Program-made: the position numbers and the translations under genes
The notes under the pieces: model-generated
Seen by the model: only the letters and a program-made list of their open reading frames with translations
The model's database searches: none
What the model was told of the DNA's origin: nothing
In this document: positions 32,901 to 43,660 of the stretch, in pieces
Position numbering within the stretch: the first letter of the stretch is position 1
Layout of the letters: each line of letters starts with the position of its first letter
Assembly (NCBI GenBank): GCA_963931925.1
Contig: OZ007569.1
Location: forward strand, 74,534,400 to 74,598,399
Reading direction: 5' to 3'
Origin: Onchidella celtica
Taxonomy: Eukaryota; Mollusca; Gastropoda; Systellommatophora; Onchidiidae
DNA length: 64,000 bases

Positions 32901-35900
32901 AGTTTCAGTTCTGGGTGATTATTATGGACCTGCTTCATTTTGCCTGTTCCTTTAGCTTTATTTTATTTTTGTTTGTTTGTTTGTTTTTAGATAAGTTTTA
33001 CTGCTCTCCCTTTGCGCATTGACATCCTGCGCATCCCGTCAGCATCCGTCAAATGGCAATGATTTGCGTACGGGTTAGTTTGTTTGTTAGTGAACACATC
33101 GCAGGAAGTGATAACTTCATGTCTAGGCGGAAGTGGGCTATTATTAGAAACATACATCAATATCTTATTGATCGTAAATTTCGGATCAAACGCTCTTGTG
33201 AATTTAGTCTTTAATTATAACCGCATTTACCGATTAACTCAGAAATAACAAATGGTTTTGTTTGTGTATAGCGATAGGAACAATGTTCGCTATCCCATAA
33301 TTCTTTGTGCCAAATTTCAGGTCGGTGCGTTGTGTAGTTTTCGACTCCATAGGACTATTAGGGGTTTTGTTGTAGCTTTATTATATAGACTAGCTGAGTT
33401 GCCCGGCCCTGCCCGGGATAAATCGATTTATTAGTTTCAGTTCTGGGTGATTATTATGGACCTGCTTCATTTTGCCCGTTCCTTTAGCTTTATTTTTATT
33501 TTTGTTTGTTTGTTTTTTGATACGTTTTACTGCTCTCCCTTTGCGCGTTGACATCCTGCGCATCCCGTCAGCATCCGTCAAATGGCAATGATTTGCGCAC
33601 GGGTTAGTTTGTTTGTTAGTGAACACATCGCAGGAAGTGATAACGTCATGTGTAGGCGGAAGTGGGCTATTATTAGAAACATACATCACTATCTTATTGA
33701 TCGTAAATTTCGGATCAAACGCTCTCGTGAATTTAGTCTTTAATTATAATCGCATTTACCGAGTAACTCAGAAATAACAAACGGTTTTGTTTGTGTATAG
33801 CGATACGAACAATGTTCGCTATCCCATGATTCTTTGTGCCAAATTTCAGGTCGGTGCGTTGTGTAGTTTCCGAGTCCATAGGACTATTAGGGGTTTTGTT
33901 GTAGCTTTATTATATAGATATATATATATATATCTATTTCTCATATATATATAATATATATATGTTGTTTTATTAATTGTAAATTATACTTATTATTACA
34001 ATTAGTTGGTTAAAAACAAAGTTGGACCAATTCAGGAAGCAAGTAAATTAGGATTCAATTACAATGAAAGTATGAAAAACAAATATTCATGTTTCAAGTC
34101 ACAGTTCATTTTCGTTATAGATCTAGATTCTATTCTCATTTGTCATTCACTGCTTGTTTTTAGTGCGCTTATATGTCTTTGTCATTGAGGAGGTTTTGTC
34201 TGCTAGATGAGGGCTTGAGTCTCATTTTCTGGTATACGGGGGGCAAACCAAGAGTTCTCCTCTTGAATATGAGTGAATAATTGAAATTTTCACACTCACC
34301 TTAGTCTTTCTCTATATGGTTGCCCAGAACAGCTACACACTTCTGCCACAGATTGATGACCTTGAGAAGACCGCGTGCCAGAAAACCATTCTTGTACCGC
34401 TACTTTCACTGCATCATCACTTTTCAGGTGTTTTTTCAGTTTTGGGAATAAATAAAAGTCTGATGGAGCCAGATCTGGTGAATAAGGTGGATGTAGTAAA
34501 ATTTCAAAGCCTCAATCTCGCGCTGTTTCTGCTGCTTTCCTTGAAGTGTGTGCAGACGCATTGTCGTGAAGCAGTAACGCACCTTTCCTTAGCTTTTCTC
34601 TGCGTTTTTCTTCAATTGATTGCCTTAAGTTTTTCAGTTGCTTGGAATAATGGTCACCAGTGATCATATGCCCATTTTCAAGATAGTATGTTATTGTTAT
34701 CCCATCATGGTCCCAAAAAACGGATAACATTGCTTTTCCACTTGAGGGCTGCACTTTTGATTTCTTTGGTGTTGGTGATGAAGGTGATTTCCACTGTACT
34801 GAAGCAGACTTTGTCTCTGAGTTAAAGTGCTGAACCCAAGTTTCATCCATGGTTGTGAGTCTTCCAGACAACTCAGTTTGGTTTTGCTCACACAAATGAA
34901 GCAACTTTTGGCAACATTCCACTCTTGGCACTTTCTGGGGAGGAGTCAGAAGACAAGGAGTACATCTTGCAGACATCTTTGTCATATTCAAGTGAGTATT
35001 CAGGATTCTTTCAGTTGACCCATCACTGAGCCCAGTTTCCTTACTCAGCTGCTGAGTTGTCACACGTCTGTCAGAAACAACAAACTTTTTGATTTTCAGA
35101 ACATTCTTCTTTGTCACTGCTGTCCCTGGCCGTCCATCACAGCTGTCATCATCAGTGGACATACTCCACATTTGAATTTCTTACACTAGTATTTTATCAT
35201 ATCATATGACGAGAATAATTTCCATGAACTGCATGCATCTCAATGAGAATTCCGTGCAGCTGCTCACCTCGTAAAAATGAAAACTTTGTAAATGCCCTGA
35301 GCTCAATTTTCTCCATTTTGATGCTAAATTAGCAGAAGACCAACACCTCCTTTCATTCGGAGCATTCCATCCCCAAGACTGGTGAATGGAAATTTTCGTA
35401 AATTTGCCTGCACTGTAGGAAGAAGTTTGTATGCATCCTAGTATGTTTCAAGACTTTATCTGTATTCATTCATATTCAGGTGAAAACTTTTTGTTTGCCC
35501 CTCATAGGTGAAATAATGTGTTGTCTGAATTTGTTTATATCGTATACATCAATATATTATAGAAAAGTATGGACAAAACTTTAATTGCATTCTTCTCAAA
35601 GTGTGGTTGTTCACAAGGAATTTATAATCTCCTTTTCCAAATTTTTGGAGCTATTACTGTGACATTTTGCATGAAAGCAGTTCAAAACATTTTAATGAGA
35701 ACGATTATTTGATATTTTATAAAGTTTTAAAAAAAAATTGAGATTTGGGGGAGACAGTTGGGGAAAATTTGGGATTTACTTACATGATAATTTAAAAAAA
35801 TTGTGAAGGAAAAAAAATTATTCACTGTTTAAAATTTCTCCTTGAAGGTTTTTAAATATAGTGTTAAAAAGTGTGTGCGCAAAGTTTCAAGCAGTGTGGT

Positions 35901-38900
35901 CAAAAATTGTAGAAGCTTTTTGTATTGAATGTACCCTATTTACAGATATTTTGAGATCCAGATTTCAAAGTGGCATGTGCTATTGTGTTTCTGTCATTTG
36001 ATCGTGCTGAATTTGGTGGTGATAAATGAAGTTTTCTGTCTGTAGCGATTCTTAAAATCACCTCCAGGAACAGCAATATTGGAGTTCTCCTGTATGGAAA
36101 TCATAATTAACTGGCAGTTTCAGTTTGCCTTCATAATTACAGCATGGGTTTACATGTCTGTTATTGAAGTGGTCATGAAGTTGTTAGGTCTGGATATCCA
36201 CAAGGATGTGTGTATAAAAATCAGTTTACAAGTCAAGGGTCTGCAGCTGTTAACTTTGAAATAGAAAAGTGTGAGATAAAAGAGAAAGAAAAAACAGGGG
36301 TATATTCATCAGGAGAAGTTGATTGATGAGCTGTATGGCGATCTCAGTTCTTGTTTGTTCCAACTCCACTTTCTGCACAACCGATAAACATTTGCTGCTT
36401 TAGTTTGTTGCTGTTGTTAGGGAACCACAGTATTGTACATGGTCAGCTCTAGATGAACAGTGAACACAGTTCAGTATTTTCTCTATTCGGCCTACGGTCC
36501 CTTAACAACAACCCATTATGATAAGGAGTTGGAATAAATTGGAGCTGTGAAGCAGCTGCAAAAGTGCCACAACGCATTTTATACAAGTGTCAAAGAGCAA
36601 TGCATTTGTTATACCCTTCTGCTTACTACAAGATGTCCAGTTTTATCTGAGATTGCAGATAGAACAAACAAGCACTAAGGCCTCGATATGTCTGGCGATG
36701 ACGCTTGTAATACTATGGATCTCTTCCATTCCCATTGGCTGGATTACATAAGGGACCATCCATAAAGTATGAAGTAGTACGCTTGGTGGGGGTGGGGAGC
36801 TTTGCCTTCTATGAACAACTGCATGCAAAGGGGGAGGGGCACATCTTGTGCTTTTCAACACTGGTAATAAATTAAATATGTTGGTTTTATTTACTTGTTT
36901 TTCAGCAAATGAAGTTGTTAGATGATGTAAAAATTTTGACATGGTCAGCCAGTGCATGCAAATAGTCACTTATGGTTTTCAAACATCGAGGCCCTATCAT
37001 CCCAATCCTTTACCATCCTAATCTCTGTACGTTAGTATAACAGGAGGTGGGGTGGAAGCCAAGAATGTGAAAAACATGCATGGAGCAGGAGGCATGATTT
37101 GCCAAAATAGAGCATACATACTTGATTGATGGCCCCTAACATTGAAAGTTAGCATTGATAGAGTTTCTGAAACACACCAGAGACTGACATACCCTTAGGC
37201 AGTATTAACTCTGTGCTTGATGTGCTTGAATCCACTTAACCCACTTTGCAAGGGCCAAATCTTTTTGATTTTGTTAGGACTGAATGTGTATTGTGAGTGG
37301 GGTATGTGTTGTTAGTATTAACTCCTCCCATGCTGCAGTTTACTTGAATTCTGAACTGTAACTCACCTCTGACTACCATTATGAAACCAGTGATTCTCTT
37401 TTATTTGGCTCAGTAATCAAAAGTCACAAAGCAAACATATTTGTCAGGATAAAAAATGTTCAGACAATCAATTTTAAAAATTATTATAAAATGCTTTTAC
37501 ATTTATTATCGCAGTTTGCAATTAATGGTCCCTGCTAGTTTCAGTACATCAGTGAGTGGTTCAGTTGTGCTGGGTATGCAAAGAGTTAAATGTGGATATT
37601 GAGGCAAGATAATTTTCAAATTTCATTTGTCTGACAGACAATGCCCAGAATATTTCTGTTTCTCCTGCCCTGGGTAACTCATCAATGACAGCTCGTCCAG
37701 TGCAAGGACAGAGACCCTCAGCTCATGGCAACAGTGTGGGTCACAACAAGATTTCAGACTCAAGGGTCAGTGCGGGAGCCGCAGGTAAGTAGCAAAACCA
37801 GTGGAGTGAAAGATAACTAGTCACCAAATACTAAGGGTGAAAAAGGAAAGGAAGTGTTAAGATGGGAACAGTTGGCATTCTTTATACTGTATATAATACA
37901 TAATTATGATATTGTTTTCTGTCTTGAGAGATGAAAGAGTATTTTTCCTGGTTGGCCAGGAAAGGTAAGCTGAAAGCATTTTTACTGTCTGTGCCAAAGT
38001 GAATATAAAATCAAAAATTGAAAAAATAAAAAATAAACCAGTTGTTTAACAGACTTCCAAAGCTTTCTCTGGTTATTGCATTTTTAAAAAAAATAATGAA
38101 GTACTGTCCCACGCCAAAGCAATTCCAAAGCAGTCTATGCATGCTGTTTATCATGAAGTGATGTTTCTTCTTCTTCTTTCGTTCACCAATCTAAGTCTGC
38201 AAGTTTGTTCTTTTAAGAAAATCTACAGTTTTCTGCAGTTCTGGCAGAGCACCATAGAGTTTGACATTCAGGATGTGATATTTGAAATGAAGAGTTACCA
38301 ACCTTTCAAAAACAGAGCTATTGGTGAGGATTGGAGGAAGGGAAAATTGTGAGGAGGAGAGGACACACTACCACTGATGGGCAGGGTGGAAAGACATTAA
38401 TTGTTTCTGCATGTGTAAACTTTAGCAAGCAATAGACACTGACATTTTATCCATGTACGATTTTAGTTTTGCTGGTGCAAGCTGCATGAATATTAAAATC
38501 AATTGAAGATTATCGAAAGGTAACTTAAACAATACTTTTGATTACTTATTTTGACAAGTTGTGCTACTCATTTTTGTAGTAAAGTTTAGCAAAACTTTTC
38601 CTAGAGCTAATAATTTGTCCAAAAGGGGGCATAGAATTGATCAGTGATATGGCAGTTAAAAGTATAAATTTTTGTTTGGGATCAAATGTTTAAGAGTGTT
38701 AGACAAACTAGTCGGCCTTTGTGTGTGGCTGGGAAAATAAGATGGCAAACATTTTATTCCCAGTGAACTAACTATGTATTTGCAAAATATACTTTGTTTT
38801 TTTTATCACAATTTCTTTGATAATTATTTTGTGAAAATGCTAAGGCATAGAACTGTCTGCTGCTTCATCTCTCAGTACAGAAGCCCTAACAAAAATGTGA

Positions 38901-40450
38901 TGGTCAATGAAATGCCATTATATTCTGGAAGTTAAAAGTTTGATAGTGGAAAGGGACAGCGGAAAGTCAGCCAGAGTCTGGTTGCATTGTATTAAGGTTG
39001 AAGACATTACACTATTATGACTGATATAAATGAGATTGTTTCTTCGGTACTAATTTCGGTTGTTTGGTTTTTCAAAATTGAGTTTGGTGTCCTGTAAAGA
39101 AATGGAAGGAAATTCTAAAGAGTATTGGAAAATAAAAGAAGACATATATTTGAGATGAATGTTCACAAGCACAGGAGTGAAAATTTCCTCAAACTCAAAA
39201 AAATATCAAATCCTTTGATTTGGCATGTCAGGTCATAGGTTTCTTTGATTGTGACATATAAAATCCTGTATAAAATGTTCTTCTATGAACAAATACAAAT
39301 ATTTAAGAAAAAAAAATCATCAAAATTTAGCCTTGTTCATAAAAACCATTTCTTTTCCTGTCAAGAGTTTGAGTTTGGGTTTTGCTGCGCATCGGCACGA
39401 TGATGGTCACATTGCGCCTTTCATGATCTGTCTGGGTACACTATTAATGTTTGGTATTCAGATGTCTGGGTAGACTATTCATGTTTGGTATTCAGATGTC
39501 TGGGTACACTATTCATGTTTGGTATTCAGATGTCTTGGTACACTATTCATGTTTGGTATTCAGATGTCTGGGTACACTATTCATGTTTGGTATTCAGATG
39601 TCTGGGTACACTATTCATGTTTGGTATTCAGATGTCTTGGTACACTTTTCATGTTTGGTATTCAGATGTTTGGGTACACTATTCATGTTTGGTATTCAGA
39701 TGTCTGGGTACACTATTCATGTTTGGTATTCAGATGTCTTGGTACACTATTCATGTTTGGTATTCAGATATCTGGGTACACTATTCATGTTTGGTATTCA
39801 GATGTCTTGGTACACTATTCATGTTTGGTATTCAGATGTCTTGGTACACTATTCATGTTTGGTATTCAGATGTCTGGGTACACTATTCATGTTTGGTATT
39901 CAGAGCTTCTAGCAGGAGTATTCATGTTCTAGATGGAGGATATACATGACCAAATTCATAATAAGAAACAGGGTGAAACTTAATATTGTCTTTGTACAAA
40001 GAGCATCCTTCATCATTTACTTTTCATTTGCAATGACTTTGTTGTGTTTCATTTTCAGCCCCTTCAAGCAGTTCCAGCAGCATTGTGAACTCGAGAACAT
40101 TCATAAATCAGGATGTCAAAGTGATCAAGTTACCACGCAGTGTTCTCAAGCTTGTCAGTCAACACCTTGAAGTTGATATCATGACAGGAACTTGGAAGGA
40201 TCTTGTGGAGCTGCATGGCTGGAACTATGAAAGAACTTACCTGTTTGACAACCGTAATCATCGCAATGGATTGTTCTGTGCTCTGTTGCATGAACCAGAA
40301 TTTCAGGGATACACTCTGGGGCAGTTACGAGCAGATTTAGTAGATATGCCCAGACTGGACTTGCTTGAAGACCTGGATGAAGAAATTCAGATGCACAATT
40401 CACGAGTTTCTGCAAGTGTCAGTGGAAATATGAGAAATTTGGCTCTCTAG
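27719..40450 (+). CDS. Death-domain-like protein, six exons, complete
   Basis: Exons 27719-27797, 28172-28255, 28486-28762, 30588-30910, 37638-37784 and 40059-40450 join in frame at GT/AG sites (1302 nt, 433 aa). ATG 27719 (MTDDAAPDSYEYDG) is taken as start; the frame is closed by TGA at 27662. Residues 1-310 are polar and low-complexity, rich in Ser, Gln, Pro and Asn, probably disordered, ending in a six-Ser run. Residues about 325-410 look like a six-helix death domain of MyD88/IRAK/Tube type: VIKLPRSVLKLVSQHLEV, then TWKDLVELHGWNYERTYLFD, then YTLGQLRADLV and RLDLLEDLDEE. Such domains bind other death domains in innate immune or apoptotic signalling. No kinase, TIR or ankyrin part is present, so it may be an adaptor. 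The fold is inferred by pattern only; the exon model is stronger than the function. Confidence 0.65.
29955..30036 (-). repeat. 3' tail of a CR1/L2-like LINE
   Basis: (TAA)n followed by GCATTTATATAGCGCCTTTC and GGCGCTTAACA is the inverse of a LINE 3' end. The same pattern ends the coding LINE at 52697-53615, which supports the assignment. It lies in intron 3 of the death-domain gene. Confidence 0.6.
30171..30521 (+). mobile_element. MITE with 32-bp TIRs
   Basis: ATCGTCATGGTGCTAACCTT, then TTGGCCTAAGTC, is repeated inverted at 30490-30521 with one mismatch. Flanks read ATA on both sides, a possible 3-bp duplication. The inside is noncoding, with a further small palindrome on the CCTAAGTC motif. 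The right end lies 66 bp upstream of exon 4 of the death-domain gene. Confidence 0.7.
30917..30986 (-). repeat. 3' tail of a CR1/L2-like LINE
   Basis: (ATA)n then AGCATTTATATAGCGCATAT and GTGCGCTTTACAG, the same family end as at 29955-30036. It begins a few bases after the donor of exon 4 of the death-domain gene. Confidence 0.55.
31347..32258. mobile_element. Possible TTAA-flanked non-autonomous element
   Basis: TTAAGGGGGGGGGG at the left faces CCCCCCCTCCTTAA at the right, about 0.9 kb apart. TTAA on both sides recalls piggyBac-type insertion. The TIR beyond the G-run is weak and no transposase is present, so this may be coincidence of two homopolymer runs. Confidence 0.3.
32329..33920 (+). 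repeat. Triplicated dispersed repeat (about 532-bp unit)
   Basis: Three head-to-tail copies start near 32329, 32857 and 33389. Each runs GTTGCCCGGCCCTGCCCGGG, then GGACCTGCTTCATTTTGCC, (GTTT)n, CATCCCGTCAGCATCC, then GGGGTTTTGTTGTAGC and TTTATTATATAGA. The left motif also appears singly at about 16029 and 19699, so the unit is a dispersed element family of unknown class, here tandemly arrayed within intron 4 of the death-domain gene. No coding capacity. Confidence 0.8.
34237..35504 (-). mobile_element. Mariner-type transposon (defective)
   Basis: TA dinucleotides at 34235-34236 and 35505-35506 flank a 1268-bp element. Imperfect TIRs of about 39 bp read GGGGCAAAC(C/A)AA(G/A)AG and continue to TGAATATGA(G/A)TGAATA. 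Length, TA target and transposase type fit mariner. It lies in intron 4 of the death-domain gene, antisense to it. Confidence 0.75.
34300..35320 (-). pseudogene. Mariner transposase, interrupted
   Basis: On the minus strand the beginning (MEKIELRAFTKF) near 35318 is separated from the main frame by a stop and a frameshift near 35180-35215. The main frame (35171-34512) carries the second helix-turn-helix (SGR-type motif, here CDGRPGTAVT; DRRVTTQQLSKETGLSDGS), LNMTKMSARC, the first catalytic Asp in TMDETWVQHF and the second in LLHDNASAHTS. A TGA at 34512-34514 interrupts it. In the same frame GFEILLHPPYSPDLAPSDFY follows with the third Asp, 34 residues after the second, counting the stop. That is the DD34D triad of mariner. 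Confidence 0.75.
36414..36508. mobile_element. Small palindromic MITE (GGGGACC family), copy 1
   Basis: TTGTTAGGGAACC at one end and GGTCCCTTAACAA at the other. The core GAACAGTGAACACAGTTCAG recurs in the elements at 42480-42587 (inverted) and 42614-42720. GGG ends with TTA flanks recall PIF/Harbinger-type MITEs (3-bp TWA target). Confidence 0.6.
38163..38275 (-). pseudogene. LINE ORF2 C-terminal fragment with 3' end
   Basis: This minus-strand sequence matches 55745-55860. It encodes (with changes) the stretch around KLYGALPELQKTVDFLKRT that ends Jockey/I-type LINE ORF2 proteins, followed by a GAAAGAAGAAGAAG tail. It lies in intron 5 of the death-domain gene. Confidence 0.55.
39429..39904 (+). 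repeat. 34-bp minisatellite, 14 copies
   Basis: The unit TGTCTGGGTACACTATTCAT, then GTTTGGTATTCAGA, is repeated 14 times with no spacers and few substitutions (mostly TGGG/TTGG alternation). As 34 is not a multiple of three and the unit has no stop, all three plus frames are open. It lies in intron 5 of the death-domain gene. Confidence 0.95.
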
Positions 40451-41011
40451 ACCCTGAAATAGCTTTCAAATGTTGGGCAGGGATGGGAATCCTCAGAAAA
40501 TTTCACCTCGGGTAGAAAATGTATGTATGATCATATAAATATGTATGTTGGAACGATGTGTTGTGTCAAAATTTTAGGACATTTTTCTGTCAGTAGTTCC
40601 CATCCCTGCTTGGATCCTGTCGTGTGAATGAGTTGTCCTCTCTCTGCTTGTTTGATTTTGGTGACAAAAGACTGAAAGTCAGTTGGATTGAACATTCAGA
40701 GTGGCAAACATTTTACTTTTGAAATTTTGATCTGTTGTATTGATGTAAACAATTTTTATGACCCTTTTAGTCTTATTCAAGTCTTGATAAATCAAGAATG
40801 CAGTTCACCGAACCATCTTTTTTTTGTGGTTCAGCATAATGTGAAACAGAAATCGATCGTTTTTCTGTGCTACTTTGTAAATTATTTGATTGTCCAGATC
40901 AAGTGAAGCTTGTCCTTTATATCACATTTAGTGACAAATGAATTGAAGTAAACTCCAAACCTATTATTCATTTAGTACTAACTTAAGAGCCATTTAAGCC
41001 ATGTATGCCTT

Positions 41012-41017
41012 AATAAA
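41012..41017 (+). terminator. Polyadenylation signal of the death-domain gene
   Basis: AATAAA about 560 bp after the stop at 40450, followed by a TG/T-rich stretch (GTTGGTTATTC, CATGTTTG). It is the first good hexamer downstream; actual use is inferred. Confidence 0.5.
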
Positions 41018-42254
41018 GTTGGTTATTCTTCATGTTTGATTAAGAAACAACCTTGAAAGTCTGATTTTGTGCGCAAATTTTCATGTAAACATTTCACATT
41101 TTAGTTTGTGTATGAAATTTTGGTCAGCGATACAAAAATTGTATGAAAGAAATTGAATCTGCATGGATGAAATTATTGACAGTAAGATTGTCCATGGACA
41201 TTTAGCATCATTTTAATACTGACTCCTTTGTCTTCCTTTACCAAATGTAGCAGTTGAAACACACAAGGCAGTGGTCCTCAACCTCTGGTCAGGCCCCATT
41301 AGGCCTCATATTTTCTATCATCCCCTCCTTCAGTGTTGACCATGGTAAGAACACTAATAACGTAAAGCTTGTGAGATAGAATAATGCTTGTATTATATAT
41401 ATTCATTTCATTCATGTGTCTACTGATTTGCATGCTGATGAATTCTCCAAGCCACAGCTAACATATAGACAGCATCTTCACAAATGTCAAACACTGCATT
41501 TACACTGGTTTTTTTTTTTGTTACAGTAGTTTTGACATACAAAAATTGACTTTTAAAGAATGTTATTTGTCAGGAAATGTTGAATGTTTCTTCTTTCAGC
41601 ATTGTGCTATCAGTTGAATGTTTTCAGAGAGGACTTCTGTTTGGAGGATGAAAGTACATGTAGCTATAATACTGAGAGAATGTATAAACTGAGTCCGTGA
41701 AGGGTTGTTATCTTTTCTTGTATTTACAGTGATGTTCTCAGGCTTGTTAGCTGTAGGGGGAATCAATTGTTGTCATTTCTTTTCTTGTTTTATATTAATT
41801 CAAAGTGGCTGAATGTCTGGAGAGAAAGGAAAAGCAAACCTAAAAATGATCAGTGTCATGCAACATATGGCTACTAAATGGTATGACACAATGTCACCTT
41901 CATACTGCCTTATTCCATCTCCATATCAGAACATCTTGAGAATATCACTCATAAATTTTTGTAAAACATTATAAAGTATTAGCGTCAGAACAACTTTTCA
42001 ACATGGGAAATCTACTTCCAGGGATGAGATATCTTCCTGATTTTCATCTGTTGGATAGAATACACTTTTTTTGTACCATATTGCAACCTTATCTTAATTT
42101 TTTGTAAAAGATATAGCATCAAAATTTCATAAAGTTTCATGGAATTGAACTTTAATGTCCTGGTCAAACTCCCTGTAGACTGACAGATTTGAGATTTTGG
42201 AAAACTATACTCGTGATGTAAGTTTATTTATATTTATACTCAAAGAACAGATGA
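41018..42254. other. Intergenic stretch, nothing recognised
   Basis: AT-rich sequence downstream of the death-domain gene; no coding or repeat structure that I can name. Confidence 0.35.
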
Positions 42255-42479
42255 GTGTGCGACTGAAGGAAGGTCCCAGTTGTCGGTAAAGCTATTTTTG
42301 AGCTGGGGGTGAAAAGGTCGAAAAAGTTGTGCCTAGTCAGAAATGTAATTCTAGCAGAAAACACAAGTTTTTTCTAAATAGCAAATGAAAAGGATTTTGG
42401 AATATTTTATGTTTAAATATTATTTTATTAATTATTTGTACAACATGTGACTCTTCACGAAGTAATATTGGAATGATTG

Positions 42480-42587
42480 TTGTTAGGGGACCGTGGACTA
42501 ATTACAAAGCCGTTAGAGAGATAATACTGAGTAGTGTTCACTGCTCATCTATAGTTTACCGTGTAACATGCCACGGTCCCCTAAAAA
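42480..42587 (-). mobile_element. Small palindromic MITE (GGGGACC family), copy 2
   Basis: TTAGGGGACCGTGG at the left and CCACGGTCCCCTAA at the right are perfect inverted repeats. The core CTGAGTAGTGTTCACTGCTC is the inverse of the core in copies 1 and 3. Confidence 0.7.
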
Positions 42588-42613
42588 CAGGCGAGTCGGA
42601 AGTTTTTTGGATC

Positions 42614-42720
42614 TTGTTAGGAGAGCGCAGTATTTTACATAGAAAGCTAGAGCTGAGCAGTGAACACAGCTCAGTAGTTTCCCTATTTGCCTTTGTAATA
42701 AAACTACGCTCTCCCAACAA
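42614..42720 (+). mobile_element. Small palindromic MITE (GGGGACC family), copy 3
   Basis: TTGTTAGGAGAGCG at the left and CGCTCTCCCAACAA at the right; core GAGCAGTGAACACAGCTCAG. The ends have drifted together to GGAGAGCG, so the TIRs still match each other while differing from copies 1 and 2. Confidence 0.65.
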
Positions 42721-42960
42721 TATCCAAAACGTCTGTCATGGGAGAGAGAAAATTACCTGCCACTAATAGTGTTAAAGCTGTTTTTCTCAAAAGTTTGTTT
42801 TTGCCCTCTGTCTGACAAATTGTGTTTTATCTTCAAAACTACTTAAGATATTGGAAAAATTTTAAAAGTAGCATGTTCAGCATTGAATTTTCTAGAAGAA
42901 TATGCCCTTATCTCAAAATCCAAAATTTGAGACAACTGGGACCTTTCTCCAGGCACACAC

Positions 42961-43660
42961 ACAAATGTTGATTTCTGTTACTGAAAGCTCTTGAAAATGG
43001 AACCATGACAAAAAGAACAACACTTTTTACCTGAATTCACCCTACTTACCACACCAGACAGCTTCAGTACAGTGTATTAAAGTGGCATGAAAGAGTGTGG
43101 AGAGACCATTGGAAATGTGTTGTCAGAGCAGTTTGCAGTTCTAACGTAACATTTACACTATGCAAATGTACTGAGATGATTGTTTGTCTTTGGAATGATA
43201 CTGTAAATTTTCACTACATTTTAAGATTTGTATAACAGCAGCCAAATTAGTAAATTGTGGATTTTGTAAATTAAATCTTTTATATTTGATCTGTTGATGA
43301 TATATTTTTCATGTGATAATCTTAAGGCTGGATTTTAGCGTTTCTCACAATGTTAGGGTGAGTGCAGAGGTTATTTAAAAATATGGTAGGCAGGCCTTTA
43401 TGACATTTTTATACATGTACTCCCATAATTTGAAATGGTGTGAGCTCCTTTTTGGAATATTTAGGAACACAAAAATGCATGGGAAATGTGCCTACTAGTC
43501 CCAGATGGGCATTCACTCTGGCATAAACATCATTTTATGAGCTGAAGCAAAAGACTTGAGATGTGTGTGGTAATTTATTGAGAGAGAGCTCTGAGATAGA
43601 TCTTATTTGGTGCACATTGAATTGTCAAAGTAATACATATATATATATGTGAGAAACTCT
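42961..43660. other. Intergenic stretch, nothing recognised
   Basis: About 0.7 kb of AT-rich DNA, ending in a short (AT)n run beside the next transposon. Confidence 0.35.

Larger units (their letters stand above)
42255..42960. mobile_element. Non-autonomous element hosting two smaller MITEs
   Basis: The left end GTGTGCGACTGAAGGAAGGT then CCCAGTTGTC faces the inverse GACAACTGGG, then ACCTTTCTCCAGGCACACAC, about 0.7 kb away. The inside is AT-rich and noncoding apart from two small palindromic MITEs at 42480-42587 and 42614-42720. Confidence 0.55.

Noticed and set aside
39429-39904. CRISPR-like array
   Set aside because: Units are contiguous with no spacers, in a eukaryotic intron; a minisatellite.
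39451-39949. Three overlapping open frames of 137-154 codons
   Set aside because: They follow from a stop-free 34-bp tandem repeat and show the same peptide in three frames; not a gene.
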